Shown piece by piece: positions 10,690 to 20,244 of a stretch of 64,000 nucleotides of DNA. The DNA comes from Argyresthia goedartella. Its lineage: Eukaryota > Arthropoda > Insecta > Lepidoptera > Argyresthiidae. The stretch lies in assembly GCA_949825045.1 (NCBI GenBank), contig OX463832.1, positions 20,826,552 through 20,890,551 of the forward strand, in the 5' to 3' direction. The notes under the pieces are model-generated. The model was not told the DNA's origin, searched no databases, and saw only the letters and a list, made by a program, of their open reading frames with translations. The translations under genes were made by a program, and so were the position numbers. Every line of letters begins with the position of its first letter. Positions within the stretch are counted from its first letter, which is position 1.

Positions 10690-12776
10690 GGTCCGTGACT
10701 CGGGTCGAGGTTCAGTCCGTGAACAAGGCCCTAAAGATGAAGTACCCGGTTGTATCTGACCCGGCGGAGGGGGATGCATGTGTTTGTGGTGTGTGAGTGT
10801 ATGTGTCGGTACGGTAAGTATCAAAAGGCGGGGGGATTCGTCCCATAGCAGTGGGGAGTGTCCTTCGGCGCTTAGTGGCCAAACTCGGATGCAGGGCAGC
10901 CAGGGGAGTCGCATCATCTATTCTTCAGCCGCAGCAGTTGGGGTTCGGAGTACCTTTAGGTTGCGAGGCCGCAATCCACGCCACCCGAGCGTTTTTTTTC
11001 GATCGGGAAAACTCCGACAGCGTCATTGTGAAGGTTGACCTCCAGAATGCATTCAATACAGTTGAGCGAGACGTCATTCTGGGAAAGGTCAACGAACTGG
11101 TTCCGTCCCTCTATCCGTTCCTCCACCAGCGTTACTCAAGCCCAACCAACCTGTATTTTGGTGAAAATCTGGTGGAGTCGCGGGTGGGTGCGCAACAGGG
11201 TGACCCCCTGGGCCCACTGCTATTCAGCTTGGCCATCCACGACGTTGTTAAATCATTGAGTTCCCCTTTGAACGTCTGGTACTTAGACGATGGTACCATC
11301 GGGGGACCACTAGAGACTGTTGTGGCTGATTTGAAAACGGTTATCAGTGGCCTAGGGGACTTGGGTCTCCGCCTGAACTCAGAGAAGTGTGAGGTGTTTT
11401 CTTCCTCTGGTGACTTGGCACAAGGTTCCAGAGCTAAGCTGGAGGAATTGATGCTGGGGCTGAAAGTTCTTGATAAACCTGATTTCACTCTGTTAGGCGC
11501 ACCCATTTTTCCGGAAGGCGTGCCGGGGGTTCTGCGAGGAAAGTTGAAGGCCCTGGCTGGGGCTAAGCCACATCTCAAGGAGTTGTCCGCGCATGTGGCT
11601 CTTACTATTCTCAGGAGTTGTCTGTCCCAGCCAAGGTTAACCTATACTTTGCGAACTGCTCCGGTTTGGCTGTGCCGAGGGGAGACAGACGCTTATGACG
11701 AGGCGTTGAAGTGTCTTTTGGAGACTATTTTAAACGTTAATATGTCTCCCTCACAGTGGTCGCAGGCAGCGATGCCTATACGGTTTGGTGGTCTCGGCGT
11801 TCGTCGCCTTCGGGACACGGAACTCCCCGCCTTCTTAGCCTCTTCGCGGGGGGTGTTGGAGCTTGTCACTCGTATTTTGAATATTAATGGTGACGGGTTC
11901 AGCATCCCATTTGCGGACGAGGCTCTTCAGCTGTGGCGGGTACGTTGCCCGGCGGGAGACGTTCCGGAGAAGCCAGGCGTGCAGCGCTCCTGGGATGAGG
12001 AGATATGTAAGTCGACACTTGACGGGTTGTTGGGGCAGTCCTCGGGAGCGGAGCTTGCTCGTCTGCGCGCGATCTCCCAGCCGGAATCTGGTGCTTGGCT
12101 GCATGCGTTGCCGTCTCCTCATTTAGGCACCCATCTAGATGACAACTCCCTGCGCGTGGCCGTGGCGCTTCGGTTGGGATGTAGTATTTGCGAGCCACAC
12201 CGCTGTGTTTGCGGTGTATCAGTCGATTCGCTGGGGCGTCACGGACTACACTGCGTCAGAAGTGCAGGGAGGCAGTCTCGTCATCACTCCATCAATGACA
12301 TCGTCCGGAGGGCTCTCGTCTCGGCTAACATACCGGCGGTTCTTGAGCCGCCTGGTTTGTGTCGCAGCGACGGGAAACGTCCGGACGGTGTCACTTTAAT
12401 ACCTTGGGAGAGGGGCCGTAGCCTTTTGTGGGATGCGACGTGCGTGTGCACTTTCGCGACATCTCATATAGGCTCCACCATGCAGACTGCTGGTGCGGCT
12501 GCGGAGTCGGCGGCGCGGCAGAAATGCGGTAAGTACGCACAGCTGATGGGGAGTTATTGGTTTGTTCCATTGGCCGTCGAGACCACGGGGGTGTGGGGAA
12601 CGCAGGGTAGGGCCTTCATCAGGGACATTGGGCGTCGCTTGAGGGACCGAGGCCATGACTACCGCTCCGGAGCGTTCCTGGTGCAAAGGGTCTCACTTGC
12701 TGTGCAGCGCGGCAACGCTGCCAGCGTAATGGGTACCTTTGGTCCGGGAGCGTTCTGGGGTGGTTTATTTGTGTAG
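10690..12776 (+). pseudogene. RLE-type LINE: reverse transcriptase plus C-terminal nuclease, 5'-truncated
   Basis: An open frame runs from a TAA at 10815 to the stop at 12774-12776 (about 650 codons). It opens with RT motif KGGGIRPIAVG at 10824. Counting from codon 10851: motif A VDLQNAF (62-68), motif B QQGDPLGPLLF (115-125), catalytic YLDD (144-147), thumb to about 320, a Cys/His cluster (C444, C447, C452, C454, H467, C468) and a nuclease-like RPDG (510-513) with WDAT (527-530). The order RT, CCHC finger, PD-D nuclease is that of LINEs with a restriction-like endonuclease (R2/CRE/NeSL style), which need no AP endonuclease. 10717-10795 may be a leftover N-terminal piece (VNKALKMKYP). The N-terminal half is missing, so the copy cannot be complete. 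The exact clade is unsure. Confidence 0.8.
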
Positions 12777-13073
12777 TTTTATGTATTTTAGATTTATTTA
12801 TTATTTAAGTATTTTAAGATCACATGTACACATATTTAACGGTAGCCTAATGTACGAGTGCTAAACTATCTCCTTTCAGTAGATTCTTCACTAAGTTTCG
12901 GGCAAATTCTCAGCATTTTTCTGGAACGCCAAATTTCCTATTTGTCGAATGTGCACTTGTACTGATAGCACTACGTAAAAAATATAATGATAAAAGTATC
13001 AAAGTCATTGGTCATCTTATCTTGAGTTGTGCATTTTGGGTAGGCCGGGGGAAGGTGTTTAGATTTACCGCTA
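12777..13073 (+). other. 3' UTR and flank of the RLE LINE
   Basis: AT-rich, no ORF. TTTATGTATTTTAGATTTAT follows the stop. I could not place the exact 3' end or a target-site duplication. Confidence 0.5.
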
Positions 13074-13607
13074 TCATATTATCTGTTTTTGGGGCGGGTG
13101 GAACTTGAGGGTACTTTGGTAGTCGCGCTGTATTTTGGTATGGGAAAAGTGAGATGCTGCGATGTAGATTTGACTGGTTGTTGATAGGTTGTTGATTACG
13201 TTTTGGGGCTCTATTATGTATGCGCTGTCGTAGTGGCTGTCGGAAAAGGTCAAGTTGATAGTTCCGACTGAGTTATATTCTTGTTGGGGGCTATATACGA
13301 TTGATGGGCCATTTTGTTGATGGATCGCTACACTTATTACGTAGAACTCCGCGGCTGCTATGATAATTTCTTCACCGCCCCACGTGCCCTGTATGTGGAG
13401 ATTTTTTATGTACTCAATGAAAGCTTCTGCGTTTGGTGCGTCGATCGCATGTTTGATACGTGGATAATTGCTGTTAGCTTCCACGTATCTAGCTAAGTCG
13501 CTTCTGATGTGGGTATGGTTGAATGTCGCTCCAAACAGATGGTTGATTTGGTCTGCAATTGCATGGAACAGGCAGTTTCCATCTCTGGGCATTGGTAGAG
13601 TTTCCAT
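13074..13607 (-). CDS. OTU-family cysteine protease domain (LINE-derived fragment)
   Basis: The product has 177 residues from an ATG at 13607. Residues 8-18 read RDGNCLFHAIA, the OTU catalytic Asp-Gly-Asn-Cys signature. The matching histidine region is SDSHYDSAYII near 123-133. OTU proteins cleave ubiquitin-type linkages, but in this setting the domain is more likely the N-terminus of a retrotransposon polyprotein. The degenerate element at 8260-10511 has the same domain directly before a LINE endonuclease. Here no endonuclease or RT follows: the frame stops at 13074 and downstream bases show no motif. The OTU frame itself is intact, so a standalone gene cannot be excluded. Confidence 0.7.
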   Translation of the reverse strand: METLPMPRDGNCLFHAIADQINHLFGATFNHTHIRSDLARYVEANSNYPRIKHAIDAPNAEAFIEYIKNLHIQGTWGGEEIIIAAAEFYVISVAIHQQNGPSIVYSPQQEYNSVGTINLTFSDSHYDSAYIIEPQNVINNLSTTSQIYIAASHFSHTKIQRDYQSTLKFHPPQKQII

Positions 13608-13968
13608 TGTGAGATATTACTACAGGAGAAAGCCTCATGGTATTTTAGCTAATATGAATGTGTGTGTGTGGGTTGTTTCTAAGAGGTGTACGGCCGGTAT
13701 GATGAGAGACGCTTTTTGGCTTTTTACGATCTATTTTTATTCTAGGGCGGCTTGCAGAACGTGCTTAAATCGAGATTTACTACATCTTAAGCTCGATTTA
13801 GTGTTAAATCTTCATTTTTGTATTGCGCGAAGCCGATTTAGGACTAAATCTAGATTTAAAGTGCTGTCAAATTTAAACCGGCAACACCCTTGATTTATCT
13901 CAGTAAATCTCGATTTAGTGATAGGTAGGTATTTGGTGGATGTATGTTTACTGTTTTCACTCGTTAAA

Positions 13969-15117
13969 ATGAATTTCTCCGACGATGACGAAGAAATTAT
14001 TCAATATTTGGAATCGCCTTTCTTCTCGCCCAGAATTACGGAAAGAACGAATTTGTTTGAAACTTATAGGGATGACGAATTCATCAAAAGATTTCGTCTT
14101 ACTAAAGAGACTACAACCATGTTACTGTATAAAATACAGCCCAAGCTCAAACCTTCTAAAGACATGTAAGTACACTGATACCTATATGTTTAAAGATGTT
14201 GTCCCTACCATGAATTTCCAGCTAAGTTGTCTTACGGTCTTTTTTTTTCAGGATCTATGCAGTAACACCCATGAACCAGTTACTATGTGCCTTAAGGTAC
14301 TATGCCATTGGGAGCCAGTTAACAACTTGCGGTGATGTTATAGGGGTGCATGAATCAACAGCTTGTCGTATTCTTCACCGTGTAACTCATGCAATAGCCT
14401 CCCTCCTTCCAGAATATATAGTAATTCCGACAACACAGACTGAACAGAATGTTATTGTGAATGGATTTTACAAAATAGCTAAGTTCCCTCGAGTCATAGG
14501 TGCCATAGATTGTACACACATTAAAATTCTATCACCTGGTGGAGAGAATGCAGAAAATTACAGAAATAGAAAAGGGTGGTTTTCAATCAACACACAGGCC
14601 ATTTGCTCTGCTGACCTTTTATTCAGAGATGTAGTAGCTCGATGGCATGGAGCCGCACACGATGCCAACATTTGGGATAATTGCGCCCAGAAACGAAACT
14701 TTCTGCATGGTGTGTACAATAATTATGTACTTTTGGGGGATAGTGGTTATGCACAAACAAGCTTTATGATGACACCACTGTCTGAAACAAATTTGAACTC
14801 CAGAGCTGAAAGATTGTACCAAGAAGCTAATAAAATCAAGAAATGTCATTGAAAGAGCATTTGGAGTATGGAAGCGACGGTTCCCTATTCTATCTAAAGG
14901 GATTAATGTGAAATTGCATCGAGTGCCAGGAATTATTATAGCAACAGCAGTCTTACACAATATTGCTATAATGCAGATAGACAGCCTGCCCCCTGACGAT
15001 GAAGAGACAGCCGACCCTCAACAGGCAGACACCTCTGTCCCATACCAACATTGTGGCACACAATCAGGAAACAATGCAAGGACATCTCTGATTAATGACT
15101 ACTTTGCTAGACTGTGA
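13969..15117 (+). pseudogene. PIF/Harbinger transposase (HARBI1-like), one frameshift
   Basis: Exon 1 is 13969-14165 (starting MNFSDDDEE). A GTAAGT donor at 14166 and a TTTTTTTTCAG acceptor ending at 14251 give exon 2 from 14252, joined in frame (KDMIYAVTPMNQLL). DDE residues are visible: D in GAIDCTHI (about 14508), D in LGDSGYAQ (about 14738) and E in NVIERAFGVWKRRF (about 14850). Near 14830-14845 a one-base shift moves the frame from KIKKC to the NVIERAFG frame, which then runs to the TGA at 15117. The summed exon length leaves a remainder of one, agreeing with a single-base indel. In the superfamily this nuclease works with the SANT partner to cut at TWA targets. Confidence 0.88.
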
Positions 15118-15369
15118 AAACTATATTAATCTTATTTACATTTACTTAATTTTTTCTCAATAAAGTTTCTGTAATAAAGAAAAATTTTAGTGTTACACAT
15201 GGTTTTTATTATTTTTTAGTAAACTTAATTCTAATTCCCATTTTTCTTTTAAATATTTCATCTCAGAAATTTGTTTCTGCTTTTCAAAATCCATTCTAGC
15301 AATAACTTGTTTAATTTCCATTTCTTGTATACCTTTTTGATGACTTAGCTGTTCTTGTGCCATTTTAAT

Positions 15370-15966
15370 TTAGAGTTCTACCAATTCTTGTTTTGATTTT
15401 GAAAGTTCCAAAAATGAGTTTGATACATTTTGCTTCTTTGGTTTTTTTTGGGATGATATTTCAGGCTCTGTATGCAAGGGGTCCAATGAAGGATCAAGTC
15501 TTTTTTTTAATATGTCTAGCCGTTTCCCTAGTTTTGGATAAGGTGTGGCCAGATCCTCCTTAATAAAGACAGTAGTTGGTGCATCAACAGGATAAATCTT
15601 CTTGGCAACCGGCAAATGTTCTTGTTGTTGCTTCATAAAGTCAGCATCACTGTCATAAACCGTGTACATGCCTTCTAAACTAGGCCCAATTAAGACCTTT
15701 ACTTTTTCCAGCACTGGCTCATTGGGAGGTGACGGAGGTGGTCCTCCACCGGTGTTAGATATCTTCTTTTTGTGCTGAATATCTGATTTTTTAGCTTTTT
15801 TAACCATGTTTTGGAACATGGTTTCACATTCCTCAGCAGGTAAGTGCACATCGGCAGCAACCATGTCCCAATCTTCTCCATTCCGCTCTATCGACTCAAC
15901 AATAATCTGCTCAGTCACTCCGCCCGTGCTTGGTGGAGGGTGAGTATCCACAGTTGAGATCGTCAT
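15370..15966 (-). CDS. Myb/SANT-like partner protein of Harbinger element A
   Basis: 198 residues from ATG at 15966 (MTISTVDTHPPPST). The first helix-rich part (NGEDWDMVAADVHLPAEE, then CETMFQNMVKKAKK) resembles a trihelix/SANT fold. A Pro-rich linker (GGGPPPSPPNEP) and a Lys-rich C-terminus (QKKPKKQNV) follow. In PIF/Harbinger elements the SANT protein binds the termini and helps bring the transposase to the nucleus. The frame could be extended upstream to 15984 without an ATG, so the first ATG is preferred. No breaks are seen, unlike its transposase neighbour. Assignment rests on position plus a weak domain likeness. Confidence 0.7.
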   Translation of the reverse strand: MTISTVDTHPPPSTGGVTEQIIVESIERNGEDWDMVAADVHLPAEECETMFQNMVKKAKKSDIQHKKKISNTGGGPPPSPPNEPVLEKVKVLIGPSLEGMYTVYDSDADFMKQQQEHLPVAKKIYPVDAPTTVFIKEDLATPYPKLGKRLDILKKRLDPSLDPLHTEPEISSQKKPKKQNVSNSFLELSKSKQELVEL

Positions 15967-15983
15967 TTTGAATAACTTACTCA

Positions 15984-17173
15984 ATTTAGAATAACTTACA
16001 ACTAAGATAAATTACATTGAAAACTGCGAAAATTTAGATAACTATTTTACAAAAAAAGCGGAATTGGTGAGTGTAAGGAAGAACCTCTCTTTGAATATCG
16101 TGAGTATGAATGAGTGTGTGTGAGAGGGTGTGTAGAGTTGCACTGATATACTCTTTTTAAATATGAAACTAATATAAGATATGACTTGATTATGAATATG
16201 AGTGACAAAAATAAGAAGAAATTACCACTTATAGATTTATTATATTATAGTACGTATAGTACAATTTTGAATATAAAAGACAGATATATAACTTGTTTAA
16301 TTATTTTACGAGAAAAACCTAAAGCTAGCTGACAATTTCGAGCAGGTGCTCAGTTTGCTCATAGTTTAAAATTAGGTGATGAAACAAGATGGATGATGAA
16401 ACAAGATGGCTTCGAATCTCAAGACCCACACAGACTGAAACGCACCGTTGTTGGAAGAGCCTTGTGTGCGATGCGTCGCTGTCCGTAGTCGTCGGCCGTG
16501 CGCGATAATCCGCAGAATCACGCACCATGGGAAGCCAGCTTTAGACGCGCTAATAGCGATCAGATTGTCCGATTGATTCTCGATTGTGACCAAGCCAAAC
16601 TTTGTTGCGTAAAAACTGTACAACATGAAGGCGCTGAGGCATACACAGATTTTGTTCGATCTCTACCATACCATAGCTTCTTCTCTGTGACCGGAGTTGA
16701 CCTACTTTATCTGTGGCCCTGTGGCAAAAATCTAAACAAAGTGTCAAGGTTTGTCAAAAAAATCGGTTCGGCAGCAAGTACCGTACAAGCAACTTCTCTT
16801 GAGAAGAATTCTTTTTTAACATTACACAATAATTAATAAATTTTATCGAATTTAAAGAATTTTCACGAAAAAGATGACGTCATAGTGGGTCCGCCATTTT
16901 GAATTTTAAAAAACTGATGAAAGATTCGAAACCAGCACCCTCAAAAACCCACATCTACCCCTCAATACTTGGAATTACATACAAAATTAACGTTGCGTGT
17001 TCAAAAAAGTCAGTTTTTTACAAATAAAAAACGAACCGCTGGACCGATTTTTTCTAGACTCCTTTCAGATCTAAGTCATGACGTGGCGTATCGATTGATA
17101 TGGTCATCAAAGCGATTCGGTCCAGTAGTTATTGAGAAAACGAATTCCATAATTTTGATCACGTACATACGTA

Positions 17174-17211
<38 letters not shown>

Positions 17212-17684
17212 TCACTCTAAAAATGATTGCAAATGATTCTCCAGGTCTTAAAACGTAAAGAAAACACAAAATTACCTATTTCAATTTTCAGACCTATTAT
17301 AATAACTTCTCAAGAGAAGTTAATAAACACAAATCAAGTCAATTTATTTAATTTCGTTCCTAGTTTTTGTGTTAATTCAAATGATTCTTGCCGTCATTGT
17401 GGAGGATATCGCATATGTATGGATAAATTGAGCATTTGCTGACTCTTCCTGTCTTTAGAATTTATCTATTTAGTTGTCTATACGTATTTGTGTTTTGCTT
17501 GTCCCAAGATTTGGTTGAGGTAAGCAGTTTTTAGGTCAGAGGTTTAGGTTGATAAGGGGGCGGAAACATACAGAATATTGCTCAGGATGGAGTGAAGAGA
17601 GTTAGCTGCAACCATATTGCAATCCAGTTCAAGACCGTCTAGATTGATTTTTAGATCTCTTTTAAAAATTGGTTGTGCCTAACT
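15984..17684. repeat. Unidentified dispersed repeat, copy 2
   Basis: Matches copy 1 (6422-8259) with very few substitutions. It differs by an extra block at about 16757-17322 and lacks the 708-base block of copy 1. It directly abuts the 5' side of the SANT gene of Harbinger element A. Confidence 0.8.
16757..17322. mobile_element. Insertion in repeat copy 2 with palindromic ends and (AC)n
   Basis: Copy 1 reads TTTGTCAAAATAAACAC where copy 2 has about 566 extra bases. Near its ends are AACTTCTCTTGAGAAG (about 16790) and AACTTCTCAAGAGAAG (about 17302), inverted relatives of each other. Inside are a GGACCGATTTTTTCTAGACT stretch, a GCGATTCGGTCCAGTAGTTA stretch of a kind common in insect repeats, and an (AC)n tract at about 17177-17206. 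Non-coding. Probably a non-autonomous DNA element, family unknown. Confidence 0.55.
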
Positions 17685-17984
17685 AATACAAATATTACAA
17701 TATTCATTATTATAATTAATAAGCATAAAAATCATTACAAAATTATTAACAGCAAGGTCTGTGTTGAGTTAGATTAACCCTATACAGTCCTGTCACTTAA
17801 ATAATCTTGAACATTGTAATATCCCTTTTTCAATAAAGTCGCTTTAACATGCTTTTTAATTTGCAAAATCTCCAGAGATACCTTGTTCTAGTAGAGAATG
17901 CACTGATCCTTGAAAGAAATGCTAACCTTCGCGAGTCTAAACCGAGGCGCAACTAGCCTGTGGATATCTTAGTTTAATCATATT

Positions 17985-18092
17985 GTAGTGCCCTTACAGG
18001 GTGTCATGTACCTCTTGAATTACATATAAGAACTGTAATGACACATGATTATTGCAATAAAGAAATCTGAAATCTGAAATCTGAAATCTTTT
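17985..18092 (+). repeat. LINE 3' tail with (GAAATCT)n
   Basis: TTGCAATAAAGAAATCTG is followed by three GAAATCT units. A polyadenylation-type AATAAA before a short tandem tail is typical of jockey/CR1-type 3' ends. No coding sequence is attached. Confidence 0.6.
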
Positions 18093-18261
18093 AGGTAAAC
18101 ATTACAGCTAAGTTTGGAAAATGTTGTAAGGTTCTTGCATACATACATCATATTTTCGAAAATAAATTGATTAGCTACAGTTAGTTTATGTCATTTTCTT
18201 TAAAAAGCTCGCTTAGGGAGTCTGTGCGTTTGAAATTATAAATTTCTCAAATAGCTCTTTT

Positions 18262-18328
18262 CTGAAAAATAAAATAAAAATTATTTAAATATAGCGGATA
18301 TTTAAATAATTTTTATTTTATTTTTCAG
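18262..18328. repeat. Perfect 31-bp hairpin, 5-nt loop
   Basis: Arm 18262-18292 (CTGAAAAATAAAATAAAAAT...) and arm 18298-18328 are exact reverse complements around AGCGG. It lies inside the degenerate LINE at 17685-18900. Confidence 0.92.
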
Positions 18329-18900
18329 CTTTCCCCCACAACAAGATATGATTTGTCATGACACTATGAAAGTAACTAAAATATACTAGCCTAGATGTAG
18401 CCACATCTGTGTTTTGACTGACGTTCCTAACAGAGTATGCCTCAAAACTTAACTTACCAGCTAATATATCTATGTGGAGTCCCCAATGGTTATTCCAAGA
18501 AACACTAAACTGGTCTCAACTTGCCTGAAATTTGGAAGCGAGAATGTGATACTCTTGGTTTTACCAGAATTTAACAATAAGTTATTAATTGTCAACTGTT
18601 AAATTAGTGAAAATACACCATTAATATCATCAAAATCTTCCTTTGTCTTTAAATTTTGAAGACCAGTGAAGTATCATCACTCATCAGCAAACAAGTATAT
18701 TCTGTCAGTCAATTTCTCCAACATGAAAGGCAGATCGTTAATATATACCAGGAATAAGAAAGGGCCTAATATGGAACCTTGTGGAACGCCAATTTTTACA
18801 CCCGATCCATCGGATTTAATGTTGTTGACTTCTTCTTTTGAATTCTATTCTAGTTCTTAACACGTTGAGTGAAGGTACTCACCTTTTCAAATGATGTGAT

Positions 18901-19396
18901 ATGACAGTAAAATTTGCCATACACATTGTAACTACGTCCATAGCAGTTGTGTTCTACAGTATCAGTGCAGAATAATATTATAGAGACAGTACTGTTATAA
19001 CCATAGTACGGCTATATCAGTACTGTCTAAATTAATGTCAAAAGTATGATATTGGAACTACACTACCGTTATGCGCGTAGCCGGTTATTGCCGTAGTGTC
19101 ATATTAAGTGATAAGTATGATATTTAGACTACACAACTGTTATGCCCGAAACTGGTTATAGCCACAGAGTCATATTTAATGTAATTTATCATAGCAAAAC
19201 ATGACGCTACGGCTATAGCTGTATATGTTTTACACAATAAAAACCATTAGATACACATAAACAATCATTTATTAATAAAAAGAACGCAAGTTTGTGTTTA
19301 CACAAACAAAAAACAAAAGGTTTGACTTCTAAAACTTAAAAATTTATTATTTTTAAGATATCTTTAGTAACTCTGAAGCCTCTTCTAGTTTTAAAA
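18901..19396. repeat. Non-coding, with two 73-bp tandem units
   Basis: AAGTATGATATTGGAACTAC at 19041 and AAGTATGATATTTAGACTAC at 19113 start two diverged units of about 73 bp, each with a GTTATGC and a CCGGTTAT/CTGGTTAT motif. A partial unit may precede them near 18985. No gene. Confidence 0.6.
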
Positions 19397-19665
19397 CTTA
19401 AACATTTATTATAATAATACCACATATTCAGGAACTCTGACAAACTAGTATTCTAATAATATTATATATTTAAAAACTCTGAGAAACTAGCCTACTATTA
19501 CTAACTTCGGTATTCAGTCTTCCTGACTTAAACATTTATCTATTATAATCGTATCACATATTCAGGAGGTCTGAAAAACTAGTATTCTAGTAATGTTATA
19601 TATTAAGGAACTTTGATAAACTAGCCTTCTATTACTAAATTCAGTATTCAGTCTCCCTGGTTATT
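19397..19665. repeat. Two tandem units of about 130 bp
   Basis: Units begin CTTAAACATTTAT at 19397 and 19527, share ACATATTCAGGA, AAACTAGTATTCTA and CTATTACTAA, and end at TATTCAGTCT. They lie just downstream of the piggyBac reading frame on the minus strand and may be part of that element's terminal region. Confidence 0.7.
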
Positions 19666-20145
19666 TGCAAACATAAGGTGCCAGTCTTCGAAACATTTGG
19701 GGCATAAAGGTGTTATTTTCACACACCCTTTGAAAATAAATTTAGTTTCTTTCCGTTTTTGATTTACTTTAGTGCACAGCTTAATTTCAAATATTTGAAC
19801 TTTCTTTTGCTATTATCTAAGGTGGATGCAAAAGCAATTGGCATCAGTGTCCTTTCATTACTTCGATGCTGTATTCTTTTACAAAATTTTGCCTACATCT
19901 TCGACTGCTGCATAAGATAGATAGTACATGCTATCTATCTTATCTTACCAAGTCCGCACCTTTCGCATCAACAGAAATATCACACATTTATTTTATCAGC
20001 TGATCTCTGGACTCAATAGATTTGTATTAACTGTCCTTCTTCACATATTCCTTATACAGACAAAATGCGTTCCAGACTGCAACATCGAGGTTATGAAAGA
20101 AAACCCTCTTGTACCAACTTATACTTTGACTGGGAGATGATAATG
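19666..20145 (-). pseudogene. piggyBac-like transposase, C-terminal fragment
   Basis: Minus-strand translation near 20130-20055 gives SWYKRVFFHNLDVAVWNAFC, the conserved helix after the catalytic Asp residues in piggyBac proteins. Near 19760-19680 comes ITPLCPKCFEDWHLMF, the Cys-rich end of the C-terminal finger. The region between them is frame-broken. The catalytic DDD part is absent because the fragment is cut near 20145, where LINE sequence of the other strand begins. Confidence 0.72.
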
Positions 20146-20244
20146 ATGACGAAATCATTTGATTAGCCCTCTAAGAGTTTTGGTTGCTGCCTGGATCTCG
20201 TTTTCGGGTCTCATATTATACCAGCCTCCAGGAGGACAGAAGAG

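Larger units (their letters stand above)
13745..15983 (+). mobile_element. PIF/Harbinger element A, right terminus missing
   Basis: A transposase (plus) and a SANT-type protein (minus) converge within 2.2 kb, the standard two-gene layout of PIF/Harbinger. The left end appears to be GGGCGGCTTGCAGAACGT at 13745, followed by subterminal motifs related to CTCGATTTAG at 13770-13920 in both orientations. No inverted match to the left end is found to the right. The element instead abuts dispersed-repeat copy 2 at 15984, so the right TIR has been lost or replaced. Confidence 0.75.
17685..18900 (-). pseudogene. Jockey-like LINE, degenerate RT and C-terminus
   Basis: Minus-strand translation gives RT motifs [13 protein letters not shown] and YINDLPFML near 18750-18830, a decayed FAD-D motif near 18680, and LNSGKTKSITF, then LVFLGITI near 18500-18580. 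The extreme C-terminus KKGYYNVQDYLSD appears near 17800-17850. Stops and indels are frequent. The 3' end lies near 17685. An opposite-strand LINE tail (17985-18092) and a palindrome (18262-18328) interrupt it. Confidence 0.7.

Noticed and set aside
17160..17210. Alternating repeats suggesting a CRISPR or telomere array
   Set aside because: It is a simple (AC)n microsatellite after ACGTACGT; no spacers or TTAGG units.
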